Part shown: in pieces, positions 11,191 to 21,811 of the stretch
Numbering within the stretch: the first letter of the stretch is position 1
Layout: every line of letters starts with the position of its first letter
Assembly (NCBI GenBank): GCA_003999685.1
Contig: CP021230.1
Location: forward strand, 1,240,001-1,304,000
Reading direction: 5' to 3'
Source of the DNA: Taiwanofungus camphoratus
Taxonomy: Eukaryota > Basidiomycota > Agaricomycetes > Polyporales > Taiwanofungaceae
DNA length: 64,000 bases
Program-made: the position numbers and the translations under genes
Notes under the pieces: model-generated
What the model saw: the letters and a program-made list of their open reading frames with translations, nothing else
Told to the model about the DNA's origin: nothing
Databases searched by the model: none

Positions 11191-12478
11191 ATGCACGGAC
11201 TAGATACTACTCTACCGAGCAACCTTTGTACTACTGCTGTCGCCACTCCGTCTCTGCAATCTAGCGTTCAATCTAATTCTGCGAGGCCTGACGTATGGGG
11301 AGATGTCCGAGATTCAGATATGGGTCTCCTTGAGGTACCCCCAAAGATATCTCTTCAGGGCCTGCGCCATACGACGTCTCTCGATGCCCAGCGTTTCGAT
11401 CCCTTGCTGTCTCAGGTCAGTCTTTCAGTACTTTGATTGGCAAGCAGAGTCTAACTAATCTTTCACAGTCTACCACATCTGCAGAACGTGTCTGTTTTTT
11501 ATCTCCCAGAGGTGTCAACGCGTCGTCGGAGAAGGTCCTCGCAGATGACCTGGACGATGTAGCGAGGACTGCTCGCGCTACTTCTCCATTTGACGCGCAA
11601 CGATTTGATCCTATGAGATCTCACGTCAGTCAACCTGTATGCTTTACTCGTAGCCAATCTCACTTTTGATTCTATAGCAAATTTCTCCCGCAGTGACTAG
11701 GCCCTCTACACCTCCGCCCTCCACCGATCCTCAGGATGTCTTTGTCGAACCTCTGTCCTTGCGTTCGCAGTCGTCCCATGACTCTCTGGACACCTTCGTC
11801 GATCTCGAAGGTTTCCCGTTGTCTTTCAATGATTGCAGTATGGACTCAACTTGGTCATCGGACGCGGACTTCAACACGACGGAGGATTGGGACCCGCAGC
11901 CGCGCACCATCTATGAGACCTTCCACTTTCCCGGTGCGCAATTCGACAACGTGCGCGCAGTGGAGCGGCCAAACCCGCGCTTCAGAGGCCCGCTTGCGTC
12001 CATGCTGCCATCGCGAACAGCAAGCCCCGCCCGCTCGCGCTCGCGCTCGCGGCTGCACCCGAATACAAGCTGCCTTTCCACCGTGCCTTCCCCTCGTGAC
12101 GAGTCTCCATCCGGCTCCGCCACCCTGTACCCCTCGGGTGACGCATCTTCGCCCACTTCCGACAGCTCTGCGCACCACTCCGGGGCGTCCATCCCGTATC
12201 GCCCCTCCCTCGCGAGCCTCCCAAACTCTTTCTCAATCACCGAGGCCGTGCGCGCGCTGACGGGGCTCGCGTCCCGATGTGCGTTCGAGGAGGAGGTGGA
12301 GTATCGTGCGCACGAGTATCTCCTGGAGCAAGCGGGCTGCGGACGCGTCGAAATTTGGGTGACAGAGGAGACGGAAGTGTTCTGCGAAGAGCGGGGAGAC
12401 CGGACAGTGGCAGGGAGGAGGCGCTGGGGAGGTCCGCCACGAGTTTTCTTCCCGCCGTCCGCGGCGGTGCGGACGTAA
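11191..12478 (+). CDS. Ser-rich protein of unrecognised family, tandem paralog B
   Basis: Three exons: 11191-11415, 11469-11624 and 11678-12478, giving 393 aa; both introns are phase 0 at the same positions as in paralog A. Exons 1 and 2 again end at the donor in a repeated motif (TSLDAQRFDPLLSQ; SPFDAQRFDPMRSH). The third exon shows the same acidic start (TEDWDPQPRTIYETFHFPG, VERPNPRFRGP), a Ser/Arg/Pro-rich disordered middle with an SRSRSR run, and the conserved C-terminal domain (SITEAVRALTGLASR, EEEVEYRAHEYLLEQAGCGR, VEIWVTEETE). GC content rises in exon 3. The protein pair has diverged in the N-terminal ~60 residues but keeps motif and C-terminal domain, so purifying selection on these parts is likely. 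Function unknown. Confidence 0.85.
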
Positions 12479-12735
12479 GTGACAGATATCCTTGATGCAT
12501 CGGGTGGCGCGCTTGCATCTGTTTGGTGATCATTTGAGGGGCGGGATCTTTTTTTGTATGTGATTACTGACTTTGTGTAACGTTATGAACGTGTTCATGC
12601 GCACATTTCTTACTTTATGCAGCTTGACGTTATGCTATTCTCGGGTTCTATATTGTACTGCCCACCTAGTTTACATTATCGGCAATTGATGCGCCTCGCC
12701 CTCTGGTTCTCTCACATTGCAGAGTGATTGTCGAC

Positions 12736-13130
12736 GACTACTTACATATTGCTTTGCCAATTTACGGAGGATTACAACATGGAATTCACAAATGCAGAGT
12801 AATCAGAGTCCGAGCACGAGTATCTACTTTGTACCAGACAGCAACAATCGAAAGTGCGAGCGAACGACCGAGTGCAATAAAATAACGAGCGCTAATCAAA
12901 AGAGCACTAGCAGAGTCCACAGGGAATGCATACGAATACTAAATCTACATCACAATGATTGCGTTATGGTCTTACGACGATGAGGGAGGAACGTACTACA
13001 ATCTACTTACAGGTCCGATTTGGCTAGGTTAGTCAGTCTGCATTGGCAGACGGAGAGGGAAGGCGGGAACGAGCGTCTGTACACCAATCCAGTAAATCTG
13101 GTGTCTACGCGGTCAGAACAAGACACGAAC
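12736..13130. other. Intergenic region between convergent genes
   Basis: AT-richer than its neighbours. It separates the 3' ends of paralog B and the minus-strand low-complexity gene. A GT-like donor right at the stop of the latter (see that entry) means a small extra 3' exon could lie here, but I could not place one. Confidence 0.4.
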
Positions 13131-15725
13131 TCACCACGGCAGGCCCATCGACCCCTTCCTCGCACCCATCCCGCCTAGCGCCGGTGTCGCATACAGCACC
13201 GGCATCGGCATGCCCGTTGGCATCATCGGCACCGCACGCGGTTGTGCGGGCGGAAACCCGAGCGCCATCTGTGCCTGCATTTGCAGCTGCAGTTGCATCT
13301 GCAGCTGCGCCTGGAACTGGGCCTGCATCGCGAGGGGGTGTGTGGGGAGCGGCGCGCCCGGGTATAGGCCCGGCGACAGCAGCGAGTTGGGTGAGAAGGT
13401 CGATCCGGGCGACATCAACGCGGCGGGAGACATCAACGGTAGCGGGGCGGACGACATCAGCGCGTGTGCGGACTCGCGCGGCGTGCACGGGCCCGGTGCG
13501 CTGAGGCTCGACAGGGACGACGCTGGGGAGGCGCGCGAGGAGCGCGAGGACGCGTGCGAGAGGGAGGACGTGCTGCTCGCGCTGCGCCGGTGCTTCTGGC
13601 GCGGGGGCTTGCGTGCAGGGGCCGACAGAGACGCGGGGGCGGGCGTTCCTAAGCTGGGGTGCGCATTCAGGTTCGAATGCGGATTCGGGGTTCGGTTCGG
13701 GGTCAAGTTCAGGTCGGGAGTCGACGTCCGTGCGAAGGGGGTAGGCGTGGACGCCCGTGCGGATACGGCTTGTATAACGCGTTCCAGTAATAATGACGGG
13801 TGGACGGGCGGCGATGGGGGAGAAGACGGCATAGGCGACGGTGCGCGCGTAGGGCCCGCGATCCACCCGTCCTCGCTTGGCCCGTCTGCGATCCACCCGT
13901 CGTCAGCGGGATCAAACTGCACCCGGTGCTTCTCGCTCCCCTTGTCCTTTCCATCCTTCTGCTTCCCTATCTCTCTCGACTGGGTTCCCTCGCGGAACAG
14001 CGCCTTTCTCCCAGACCGCAGCCTGTCCACGATCTGGCGCGTGCGGCTCGCCCCGCGCCTGCGGGCCGTGTCCCCGAGGAATGCGGGGAGGAGGCCGTGC
14101 TGCGGCTGCGACGAGTGCGGTTGAGACGAGTGCGGTTGGAACGAGGGGCGGCTGGGTGTTGATGAAAGATGACGCTGCGACGACTGGACCGACTGGACCG
14201 ACGCACGACTGGAAGTCGCCTCCGCCCGCGACGTAGGTACCGGGTGCCAGAAGCCCTCTCCGTCTCTTTCCCACCCTGCCCCCGCAAGCCCGCGCGCACG
14301 AACGCGGGCCGCAGGCGACGCAGCGGGGTTGTCCGCGGCAAGCGAGGGAAACGCGAGTTCATCCGCAGGCGCGGGTGAGGCGCATAACGACGGGTTTGAG
14401 ATCGGGTGCGGCGAGGCGCTTGAGCGTGAGTGGGGGGGACCGGGTGCTGCCAGGAACTGTAGGTGTGCGCTTGGGCAGGAATGGGCGGGCGCAGGTGCAG
14501 GTGTAGAAGGGACAAACGAGAGTGCCCCTGCGTTGAGCGGCTTCGATGGTGCAGGAGACGCGGTGAGCGACCGACGGGAGAGCGCGTGAGCGTAGGACTT
14601 CTTGGTGGAGTGTTCAAAGTAGGGCGTAGGCATGGGCGCAGTGGGTGCAAGCGAAGACGATATAGATGAGTGGGAGGAGGATGTGGACGAGGAGGCGAGC
14701 GAGGGCACGCTGCTCGTCGGGCTATCGTTCTCGCTCTTTACGCTTATGTTCGCATCTGCGTCCAAATCTTGTGCATCTCCATCGAGGTCCGCGTCGAGGT
14801 CCCACAGCCCCCAAGGCGCGCCGGGCTGAGGTTCAGGGAAGACGAGCGGGGCGTCGCACGAGAGGAGCGCCGTAGCGCCGAGGAGTGCACGCGCCGCGAT
14901 GGCCCAGAGTTTCTGCGCGCGGAAGGGCGCGAGCTCGTCATGGGGAGTTGTGTAGTCGTAGGGTAGCTTCCGGATGGGTGATCCCTTTGCCTTTGGCTCT
15001 GTTTCTCCCTCTCCTTCCGCCTCCTCTTGCACCCCGTGCGCTTCCAAGTCCGGGTGAGCCTCCGAGCCCAAGCTGACACTGGCACCCCCGTCCAAACCAG
15101 GGTCGACAAAGGCGTCGTGCCGAATCCCGACGCACGCCTCGTACACCGCGATGCTGTCCTCCGCCGCGCGCACGCCCGGCAGTCCTGTGCTCAGCGCCAA
15201 GTCTAACTGTCCTCTTCTTCCTTGCACCTCTCCGCCTCTTTCTCTTCCTCCCTCTCCATCTCCACTTGACCTTTGCTCGGCGCGTGCTCCCCAAGCTTCT
15301 CCTTCCCCTTCCTCGACTTCTCTTTCACCCACTACTCCTCTAGCGCCCGGCCACTCGTCCCGGACCATCTGCGCGAGAATAGACGGTAGAGGGCGCGCGC
15401 GCAGGAGGTTGCGATGGTATAGCGGTGGGCGGGGGTGCCGCTTCCCGACGGCAGGCCTGTGTGAGTGCCCGGTGGAAGAGGGCGGGTACGCCCACGAGAC
15501 TGCATGGAAGGAGGTGCGCCACCACTCGTGTGGGACGAGCTCCCAGCCGTGCGCATGGGCATCGAAGGCACCGTCGCCGCCGCCGCCGCCGTCGAAGGCG
15601 GCGTGGGCAGGGTCTGGGTCTTGGTCCGTGGTTGAGTTTGGCGATGTGGAGCTCGTATTAGCGTCTGCGTCGGTGCCTGTGCTCGTGCTCGCGCTAGTAG
15701 AAACTGAGTGGACGTCGGATAGCAT
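13131..15725 (-). CDS. Large low-complexity, probably disordered protein of unknown function
   Basis: An uninterrupted 864-codon frame in a GC-rich stretch. The ATG at 15725 (MLSDVHSVSTSAS) is preferred over one 70 codons upstream, because the extra N-terminus reads like UTR. The N-terminal third has ordered-looking segments: HGWELVPHEWWRTSFHAVSW, SILAQMVRDEWPGARG and ELAPFRAQKLWAIAARALLG. Most of the rest is Ser/Pro/Ala-rich with acidic patches. Basic blocks lie near the middle (TRQIVDRLRSGRKALF) and at KPPRQKHRRSAS. The C-terminus has a Gln/Met/Leu repeat (QAQFQAQLQMQLQLQMQ) and ends in a Met/Pro/Gly-rich tail. The stop TGG-TGA overlaps a splice-donor-like GTGAGT, so a further 3' exon cannot be excluded. 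This looks like a regulatory or scaffold protein, but that is inference only. Confidence 0.7.
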   Translation of the reverse strand: MLSDVHSVSTSASTSTGTDADANTSSTSPNSTTDQDPDPAHAAFDGGGGGDGAFDAHAHGWELVPHEWWRTSFHAVSWAYPPSSTGHSHRPAVGKRHPRPPLYHRNLLRARPLPSILAQMVRDEWPGARGVVGEREVEEGEGEAWGARAEQRSSGDGEGGRERGGEVQGRRGQLDLALSTGLPGVRAAEDSIAVYEACVGIRHDAFVDPGLDGGASVSLGSEAHPDLEAHGVQEEAEGEGETEPKAKGSPIRKLPYDYTTPHDELAPFRAQKLWAIAARALLGATALLSCDAPLVFPEPQPGAPWGLWDLDADLDGDAQDLDADANISVKSENDSPTSSVPSLASSSTSSSHSSISSSLAPTAPMPTPYFEHSTKKSYAHALSRRSLTASPAPSKPLNAGALSFVPSTPAPAPAHSCPSAHLQFLAAPGPPHSRSSASPHPISNPSLCASPAPADELAFPSLAADNPAASPAARVRARGLAGAGWERDGEGFWHPVPTSRAEATSSRASVQSVQSSQRHLSSTPSRPSFQPHSSQPHSSQPQHGLLPAFLGDTARRRGASRTRQIVDRLRSGRKALFREGTQSREIGKQKDGKDKGSEKHRVQFDPADDGWIADGPSEDGWIAGPTRAPSPMPSSPPSPPVHPSLLLERVIQAVSARASTPTPFARTSTPDLNLTPNRTPNPHSNLNAHPSLGTPAPASLSAPARKPPRQKHRRSASSTSSLSHASSRSSRASPASSLSSLSAPGPCTPRESAHALMSSAPLPLMSPAALMSPGSTFSPNSLLSPGLYPGAPLPTHPLAMQAQFQAQLQMQLQLQMQAQMALGFPPAQPRAVPMMPTGMPMPVLYATPALGGMGARKGSMGLPW

Positions 15726-18207
15726 AGTGCTCAACAAAGGCTGTGGCAATGCGAAAAGGAATAGTAAATGAGAGACTCGGGACGCGAGGGGGGCAGCGAG
15801 TTGAAAATAAAGACAACAGTGGGTCGACGTGCAGGAGAAGCGACAACGGTCGGTCAAGTTGGATACGAATGAAGCAGATCTAAAAGACAAAGACAAATAT
15901 TGAAGATTGAAGATTGAAGTATGAGACGAGAACAAAAGAGAGTAGAGCGTCAGGCCAGGGCGGGCGCACGGAGTGGCTCAGCGGCCTTCAAGGTAGTCTC
16001 CCCAGGCAGACCAGATACTTGCTTCAGCCTTCGTGTCTGAGGGTTATCCGTATCTGACCTTCGAGGGTGCAGTGCTTGCCCTGGCTCGCGCGAATTTGAA
16101 GACTTAAAGTTGGACGTACGTGCACAGCCTCTTCAGTCGGGGCGCAAGTTCGGGCTCGGGCTTGGTGATCTCCTTCCACCGTGCCTCAGGATATACCAGA
16201 TCTGACACTCGTACTGCTCAAATCGTTCGCAATCAGCGGGGACCCGCGCATGCACAAGATACAAGGGAGCAAGTGTGAGTGCAATCGCCGGCCTCCGTCG
16301 ACGTGTACGTGTCGTGTATGTGTTTGCTGCTGTGCACCCGTGCTACTTACAGCTGACACCAGCCAGGCGAGGCGTGGCCCTGAGGTCGAGTCAGGCTAGC
16401 TCAAGCTCCAATTCAAGCTCTGTGAAATGCCATGCCATGTCATGCCTCGGCAGCCCGCGATGGCATCCATGCACGTTCCCGCTGCCTACCGAGACCACTT
16501 GACCACTGACCACTGCAGTATAACAATAGCAATCCAGTGCAAACGGGACGGGCGGCCTTGGACAGTATCCAGTACGGGACACGGCCAATACAATATCGAC
16601 CCATGCGGTGAGTCTATTGCTACGCCCTGGGCATGGATGCTATGTGTCCCGAAATCGACATACAAAGCACCAGTTGATTCCCCACTAGGTACACCCGGGG
16701 TCAAAAATACCACTCGAACTTCCAAGTTTCTCAGGCTGTACTGCATCTGCGGGTGGGGCGTGGCCTGGTCTAGACTCTAGGATGTGAGTCTCCTGCAAGC
16801 AAGCACATCACGCTATAATGGTACGAGTAAGTAGCTGATATGCTTTACACAGACTCCCCCTATCTGTAGACACAGGACATGTATTCTCGTCCCGCAATCA
16901 TCAGATCTCTGATGCTGCAATGCCTCTGTCTTCGCTGTTCTTTCCCACCTCGTCCTGTTCCTGCGCCCGTATCCTGTGTCAAAGTTCATTCCGGAAGGCT
17001 GGAGCCACAGCACCCTGCTGTCCTGTCATTTGTTCGCTCGTGATCTGCTTCTGCAATGTCTGCTAGTGCACCCATTCAATCCCGCCAATACGCCGGGGGT
17101 CAGCGAGGCACGACAAGGGTTGGACAGTACTCTATCCATTGTTGATCTCGGCGCGAAGCTGCGGTCTAATTGTGTTGGACGAGCTGAATATATGCTACAG
17201 GACTCGAACGCCTCCGTGCTAGGAGGGCGTGATCCTTTTGGCTGCGGCTTCCAAACTTAAACATGCATACAAGGTACGTAGAGACATACAGCACTCAACT
17301 CCGTGTGCGCATTCGGTCCCCCATCTCCCATCATACAGACAGGACGAGCTACGTCAGGCCAGTGCGGCGTGGGGCATTGACGTCGATGCGGACGCGCAGC
17401 CGCACCGGCGTCGATGCTCGCTCCGTGCTTATCCTGCCTGGTCAGGAAGTCTCATGCTCGTCCTGTCTCACTCGGTCCGAGCGCGCGCCCTCACTCCCTT
17501 CCAGTTTCATCAAACGTCTCGTTTCCCAGTGCTCTGCGGCCCTTGCGCACAGGCTGGCCTGGCGGAGTATCTATCTTTTGTCTTTGTTTTGTCCGATGCG
17601 AGTGCGCCATGTTCTTTTGTCGTGCATCGTACCCGACAACCGTGCTCTCCTCCCTCCCCTCTAGCTCCTGAGCTCTTCCGCTGTCCCGTGCGGCTCGAAG
17701 GTAAGGGCATACGTAACGTGCGGCGTGCTTGACCTGTGAGTCCACATGCGCGGACAGACGCTCTGGGGTGGACAACCCCGATCGACGCTGCGTAGCCAGA
17801 CTAATATGCCGACCCTTAGTTATCTTTGTTGGTCTGCGTCTGCTTGCTCTCATGTCCGTTCCCTGCACATCCTACCGTTCTTTCCAACGTTGTCATGAAA
17901 CTCTCAAAATGTGCAGTCTTACTGCGTCGAATTTTCATAATGTCAATAATGTTTGATTCAATGTAGATGTCAGTAGAATGTAAGCAGTGTATTAGGCTGA
18001 GACCTTATTTCTAGTGCGTCCAAGACGGGTGGTGAATACAAGTAATTCATGTGCACCGGAAATGGTCATGTACACAGATCACAACTGAAGAACCCATTCT
18101 GACTGCCACAACCAGTGGTACTCTCATGATTGGTCGTAAGAACGCTACAAAGAGACGCTGAAATCATCATATGTGAGCAACCAGGCATTGACGGAGGTGT
18201 CCGGGTC
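15726..18207. other. Long region without a recognised gene
   Basis: Upstream region of the 864-aa gene. Open frames up to 167 codons on plus (17229-17732) and 125 on minus (17491-17868) overlap on opposite strands and show no domain, bias or conserved motif. An imperfect ATGCCATG repeat is at about 16426-16445. I see no transposon ends or RNA gene. Confidence 0.4.
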
Positions 18208-19930
18208 TCACATGAATGGGATTTGCCTCAGATCAAATGTCAAGTCCTCGAAGCGGAACCGGTCAACACTGTCGAACCATTATTGTGGAGCAACACGAAG
18301 GCAAGATTGGACTTGCCTGAGAGTGACAGATTCGACGGACACATCTAGCAAGTCCATGTTGCCTGCGAAGTTGGTGTCTTCTCGGGAAACCGATGCGTCT
18401 CTGATCTTCATGCTGCGTCTTGTTTCTCCGCTCTGCTGCCGGCCGTTAGAAAACGGACGAGGACGACCACAACAACTCACGGGTATCGCAAAATCGGGCT
18501 CAAATCTATGGATGGCCGTAATCCGTAATCCTCGTGCGCGCGCAACCATACGTATCTCATGGATCGTCAGTGGAGCATTCATCGGATTCTCTACACGTCC
18601 AGGTACAAATCATTGCGTGAAAAATGGAGGCAGCAAGGGACGCACGCACTACATTCAAACACGAAGGAAACCTTCTTCAGGTTGCAAAACATCAGCATCC
18701 TTCCAACATACGCCTCAACGTGTGGTATCAGATCCGAGCCCAGCCCTTCGATGACTGACCCCTTTTTGAAAGGAGGCAGGCGGCGTTCGTCTCCACAGAT
18801 CACGGTGGTGCAATTTTGGACGTGGAGCCGCACCGGAATCATGTCTCTTGTCGTGAAATATCGGTTTACAAACTCTTTTATATCTGCGTTCGCACTGTGA
18901 GGGGGGTTATTCATCCATCCTAACGATTCAATGCGATTTCGTCCAGGTCTGAGGAGAAGTTCCTGGCCAAGGCGCCTTACGATTCGCTATGCAAGGAAAG
19001 GACGATGGTCTTACCCTAATACTTGCAGTACCGATCTTCATATGCTAGGTGTGAAACTCGTGAGGGAGCACAGAGTGTCTAGCGTTTACCTGTGTTTCAT
19101 TGAAGTACACATAGACAGTCATCGACACTGTAGCATTGATGTTCGAGGGATTTGTGATGTCCACGGTAATTTTGGAATCCATATACTCTCCATTGCTATC
19201 GCTGCCAACAATTCTCAAGTCGCTCAGTTTGACTTCAGTAGCCCCAAAACCTGAAAACACTTGTTTCTTGTGTATAATCGTGTCCCCGGGGAAGCGTACC
19301 TTTGAATGTCAACAACCTCTCAAGTCGAAATGGGCGGTCGTTGGTAATGACCTTAGCTTGACGTACAAATCTACAATCATCAACTCTCAAGACGACCTGG
19401 ACCTCCTCCTCCTGGGCCACAGATGCTACGAAAGCATCAAAGCTATAGATTGACGTTAGAGACGGGATAAGCGAAGAGATTGTCCACTCACACCTCTGAA
19501 CGCTTTATCTCTAATTTTAGATGCATGGCGAAATCGCTGTAGGAGGAGCATTCTGAAGCTTCGTGTCCCTGAATGGCTTCGGCGATGACGATGCCGCGGT
19601 AGACCACTGATAACATCCCCATAAACAGAATCGCGCAGTCTGAGGGGTACCGGTCCCAAACAATCTTGACTTCGACACCATCTTCGCTCGGCCTGTGAGT
19701 CTTATCACCTGTGTTGATCCATCAACAATCATTATTCACAAAAACGTACGTTGCCTCCGCCAATTTTAAATGTACAGGCAAAGCCTCAAGAAATGCCGAT
19801 GCGGTTGTCCCAGGTGATTCGCGAAGTGCTTGGATCACGTTCCCCTTCTTGTCAGGCGTTGCTCCGGGCTGTTTGGCATATGTCTTGTTGGGTGTCTGAT
19901 CTGGGTATACGGATGATATTCGCGACAAAG
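18208..19930 (-). CDS. DUF3712-type fungal protein, 5' part uncertain
   Basis: Multi-exon minus-strand gene. Secure exons are 19442-19300 (FDAFVASVAQEEEVQVVLR ... TNDRPFRLERLLTFKG) and 19250-19090 (GATEVKLSDLRIVG, KITVDITNPSNINATVSMTV). Further exons read downstream to a stop at 18208-18210, including IKEFVNRYFTTRDMIPV, NPMNAPLTIHEIR and NMDLLDVSVESVTL. The last junction (intron 18316-18269) needs a GC-AG intron with donor CAG|GCAAGT and gives the C-terminus RFEDLTFDLRQIPFM. The pattern 'xITNPSN(I/L)xxxV' and the 'NP...APLTI' segment fit fungal DUF3712 proteins, which are usually membrane-anchored with LEA-like beta-sandwich domains. I could not resolve the 5' exons between 19456 and about 19930; candidate frames there conflict in phase. 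No membrane anchor was found, so this may be incomplete or partly decayed. Confidence 0.6.
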
Positions 19931-19942
19931 CCCCACAAGGAA

Positions 19943-20032
19943 TCGAACGTGTTGAAATCGAACTTGTCGGAATCGGACGTGTTGAAATCGAACTTGTTGG
20001 GGCCGAACTTGTTGAAATCGAACGGTTTGAGA
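19943..20032. repeat. 15-bp minisatellite, six units
   Basis: Six consecutive 15-bp units of the form TCGAACNTGTTGAAA with scattered substitutions. As 15 is a multiple of 3, both strands stay open through it: the minus strand reads alternating FDFNK/FDFNT-like pentads, and the plus strand reads SNLLK-like pentads. It sits between the DUF3712 and beta-trefoil genes and may belong to neither. Confidence 0.85.
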
Positions 20033-20069
20033 TCTGATAAGATAGAAAATAGTTATAATTGGTAAGATG

Positions 20070-20684
20070 TCACTCAGGCTCTCTCGTATCCCATACCTCC
20101 CATAGAGTGTGTTTCTCTCGATGGAAAGTCTCGAAAAGTATCTGGAGACATTGGTTGAGCGTGCGGGTGTAAGGACAATGAGAAGCTTACTGGAGTTTCA
20201 TGGCATTCTTCACGTAAACTCCAACATAATTCTGGCATATGCGCTGGGTATATTCTACACAAGAAACATGTCACAAGTCAAACGAGGTAAGGATAACTCA
20301 GCGAGTCCTTAAATATTATACCTGTAGTGTTCATCCACTTGCTCGAGCTTCCACCAGTAACGTCTTGTACTGTCCTTTTTTACTTGTGCTTGCGGTCCGT
20401 CTATTCCAGTGCGATAGGCATTCGCACCCACATCACACTTGTACTTGATATTCTGTATACGGTATCGACCACCGTATCCAGTGTTGATAATTTCCCACTA
20501 TAGACCGAGTTAGGTCCGTTGCAATGTTCACGCGGGTAAGACGGACCTTCTCCGCATCAGTGAATGCAGTAGGTCCATCTGGGCCAATCCCAACAACAGC
20601 TTGTTCGCCATTATTGTTGGGAAGGCTAGCGAAAAGGCAATGCTTTGCATTAGCAATAGTGTAGACGCCAGACTGAAGACTCAT
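20070..20684 (-). CDS. Small beta-trefoil protein (mycocypin or ricin-B-like lectin type)
   Basis: Four exons assembled with exact phase: 20684-20547, 20497-20322, 20254-20191 and 20141-20070, with introns of 49, 67 and 49 nt, giving 149 aa. Three internal repeats follow the beta-trefoil plan: MSLQSGVYTIANAK...EKWEI; GGRYRIQNIKYKC...YWWKLEQ; HYRIYPAHMPELCWSLREE...HTLWEVWD. Length, the absence of a signal peptide and the start MSL-x-x-G-x-YTI resemble cytosolic mushroom beta-trefoil proteins, which include mycocypin-type cysteine-protease inhibitors and ricin-B-like lectins. I cannot separate these two from sequence alone, because the canonical QxW lectin triplets are weak here. Both groups are usually linked to fruiting-body defence. 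The tiny exons hide it from simple frame scans. Fold call is confident; binding target is unknown. Confidence 0.75.
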
Positions 20685-21811
20685 TCTGTTGAAGAATTCG
20701 AACCTGAGCAAAGTTGACAACTTGTACGCTCGTTATATAAAAGACCTTCCGTACACGAGATTATGGCATGTAAGTCTTCGAAGAAGCAGCATCCTGTCGA
20801 CAGGACGTTGTGATCGCAGAACGCCATTACCATTTAAATACGCAACAGGCCTAGAGGTGTGGAAGTTATCCATGCTCATTGCAACAAACGATACGTTAGC
20901 TTCGTTACCTGGTTCAGCCGCTGAAGATCAACATGAAGGTAACAATCCCCGTAAAATGACCAGGTAGGACCACACAACATATTCAATGGAGGGGCTATCA
21001 GAGGTAATCACTGGCATCGATGTATCCATATCTGCTCAAATAGAAATTCAGGTGATTACCTGAAGCTGGCGATACAGCAGCGGTTGATAAGATCATGTGA
21101 GAACTCGACTCTTACATTCCTTCTGTTCCTCTGAGTTAGCTATAACACACGTGTTATGTCTGTGTTTCTCAGAACTGTCCTCATGCCATTGGCCACCATG
21201 CAGCTTTGTCTTGCCTCGGCTCGTTCAGGTGCTGTTCCTGCACCCTGGCGCTTCCTGGCCAATGATACATTATTGGCCACGCCGCATCTAGGCAGAAGAG
21301 AGTAGTATGAAAGAGATCAATCCAGACGCAAAGGATCTAAGACGGCGTATTAGTGCTGAAAGTTTTAAGGCGTAGGAGAGGTTGAGGGGACTTGGCAGAG
21401 GCCGCAAGGAGTAAAATTGTGGTCTTCTTTCTAAATACCTGGTCTGTTCGGTCATCCTGGCGTCGCATGACACCAACAGTAGCATGGGCAATGCCAGCTC
21501 TAGTGGTTTTGGTAGATCCGAGCATTCTTTCGCCTAAAATAACTGACAAGAAGCAAAGTTCAGAAGAGAACAGCGACATAAGTCATTTGAATGGCACGAA
21601 AAGGGTCCGATCTGAATGGAAGAAGATATGTATGTTAGGTAGTCCTCGAGGGTACAAGGCGTGTCTTATCAAGTTTGCAATTCAAATCGTCTCGATACTA
21701 AATAAACAATAATAACACGTATCACGTGATGGTAGTGATGCGGCGCGTGCTTTACGCAGCCTCCAGTACCGCAAGCAACATACTCGCTGCAAATCCTCTC
21801 CCTTCAACGTA
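20685..21811. other. Intergenic region between divergent genes
   Basis: Upstream of both the beta-trefoil gene (-) and the SLD7-like gene (+). A minus-strand frame at 21579-21288 (80 codons) is open but without recognisable domain. Nothing else is supported. Confidence 0.4.

Larger units (their letters stand above)
10920..12735 (+). repeat. Tandem segmental duplication, copy B
   Basis: Second copy of the block at 7140-8960, with the same order of promoter, three exons and 3' flank. Coding exons are more similar than flanks. Third exons have identical length, while the first two exons differ by 6 and 3 nt, in whole codons. Confidence 0.8.

Noticed and set aside
13210-14124. Long plus-strand open frame of 304 codons opposite the 864-aa gene
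   Set aside because: GC-rich DNA opens several frames. The minus-strand frame is three times longer, with protein-like ordered segments, whereas this one is Gly/Arg/Cys-rich antisense text.
17229-17868. Overlapping 167-codon plus and 125-codon minus frames
   Set aside because: They overlap on opposite strands, with no domain, no splice-consistent extension and no compositional sign of coding.
19943-20032. Plus-strand pentads as a true pentapeptide-repeat protein
   Set aside because: Only six units exist, without the A(D/N)Lxx core or the length needed for such a fold. DNA slippage explains it better.
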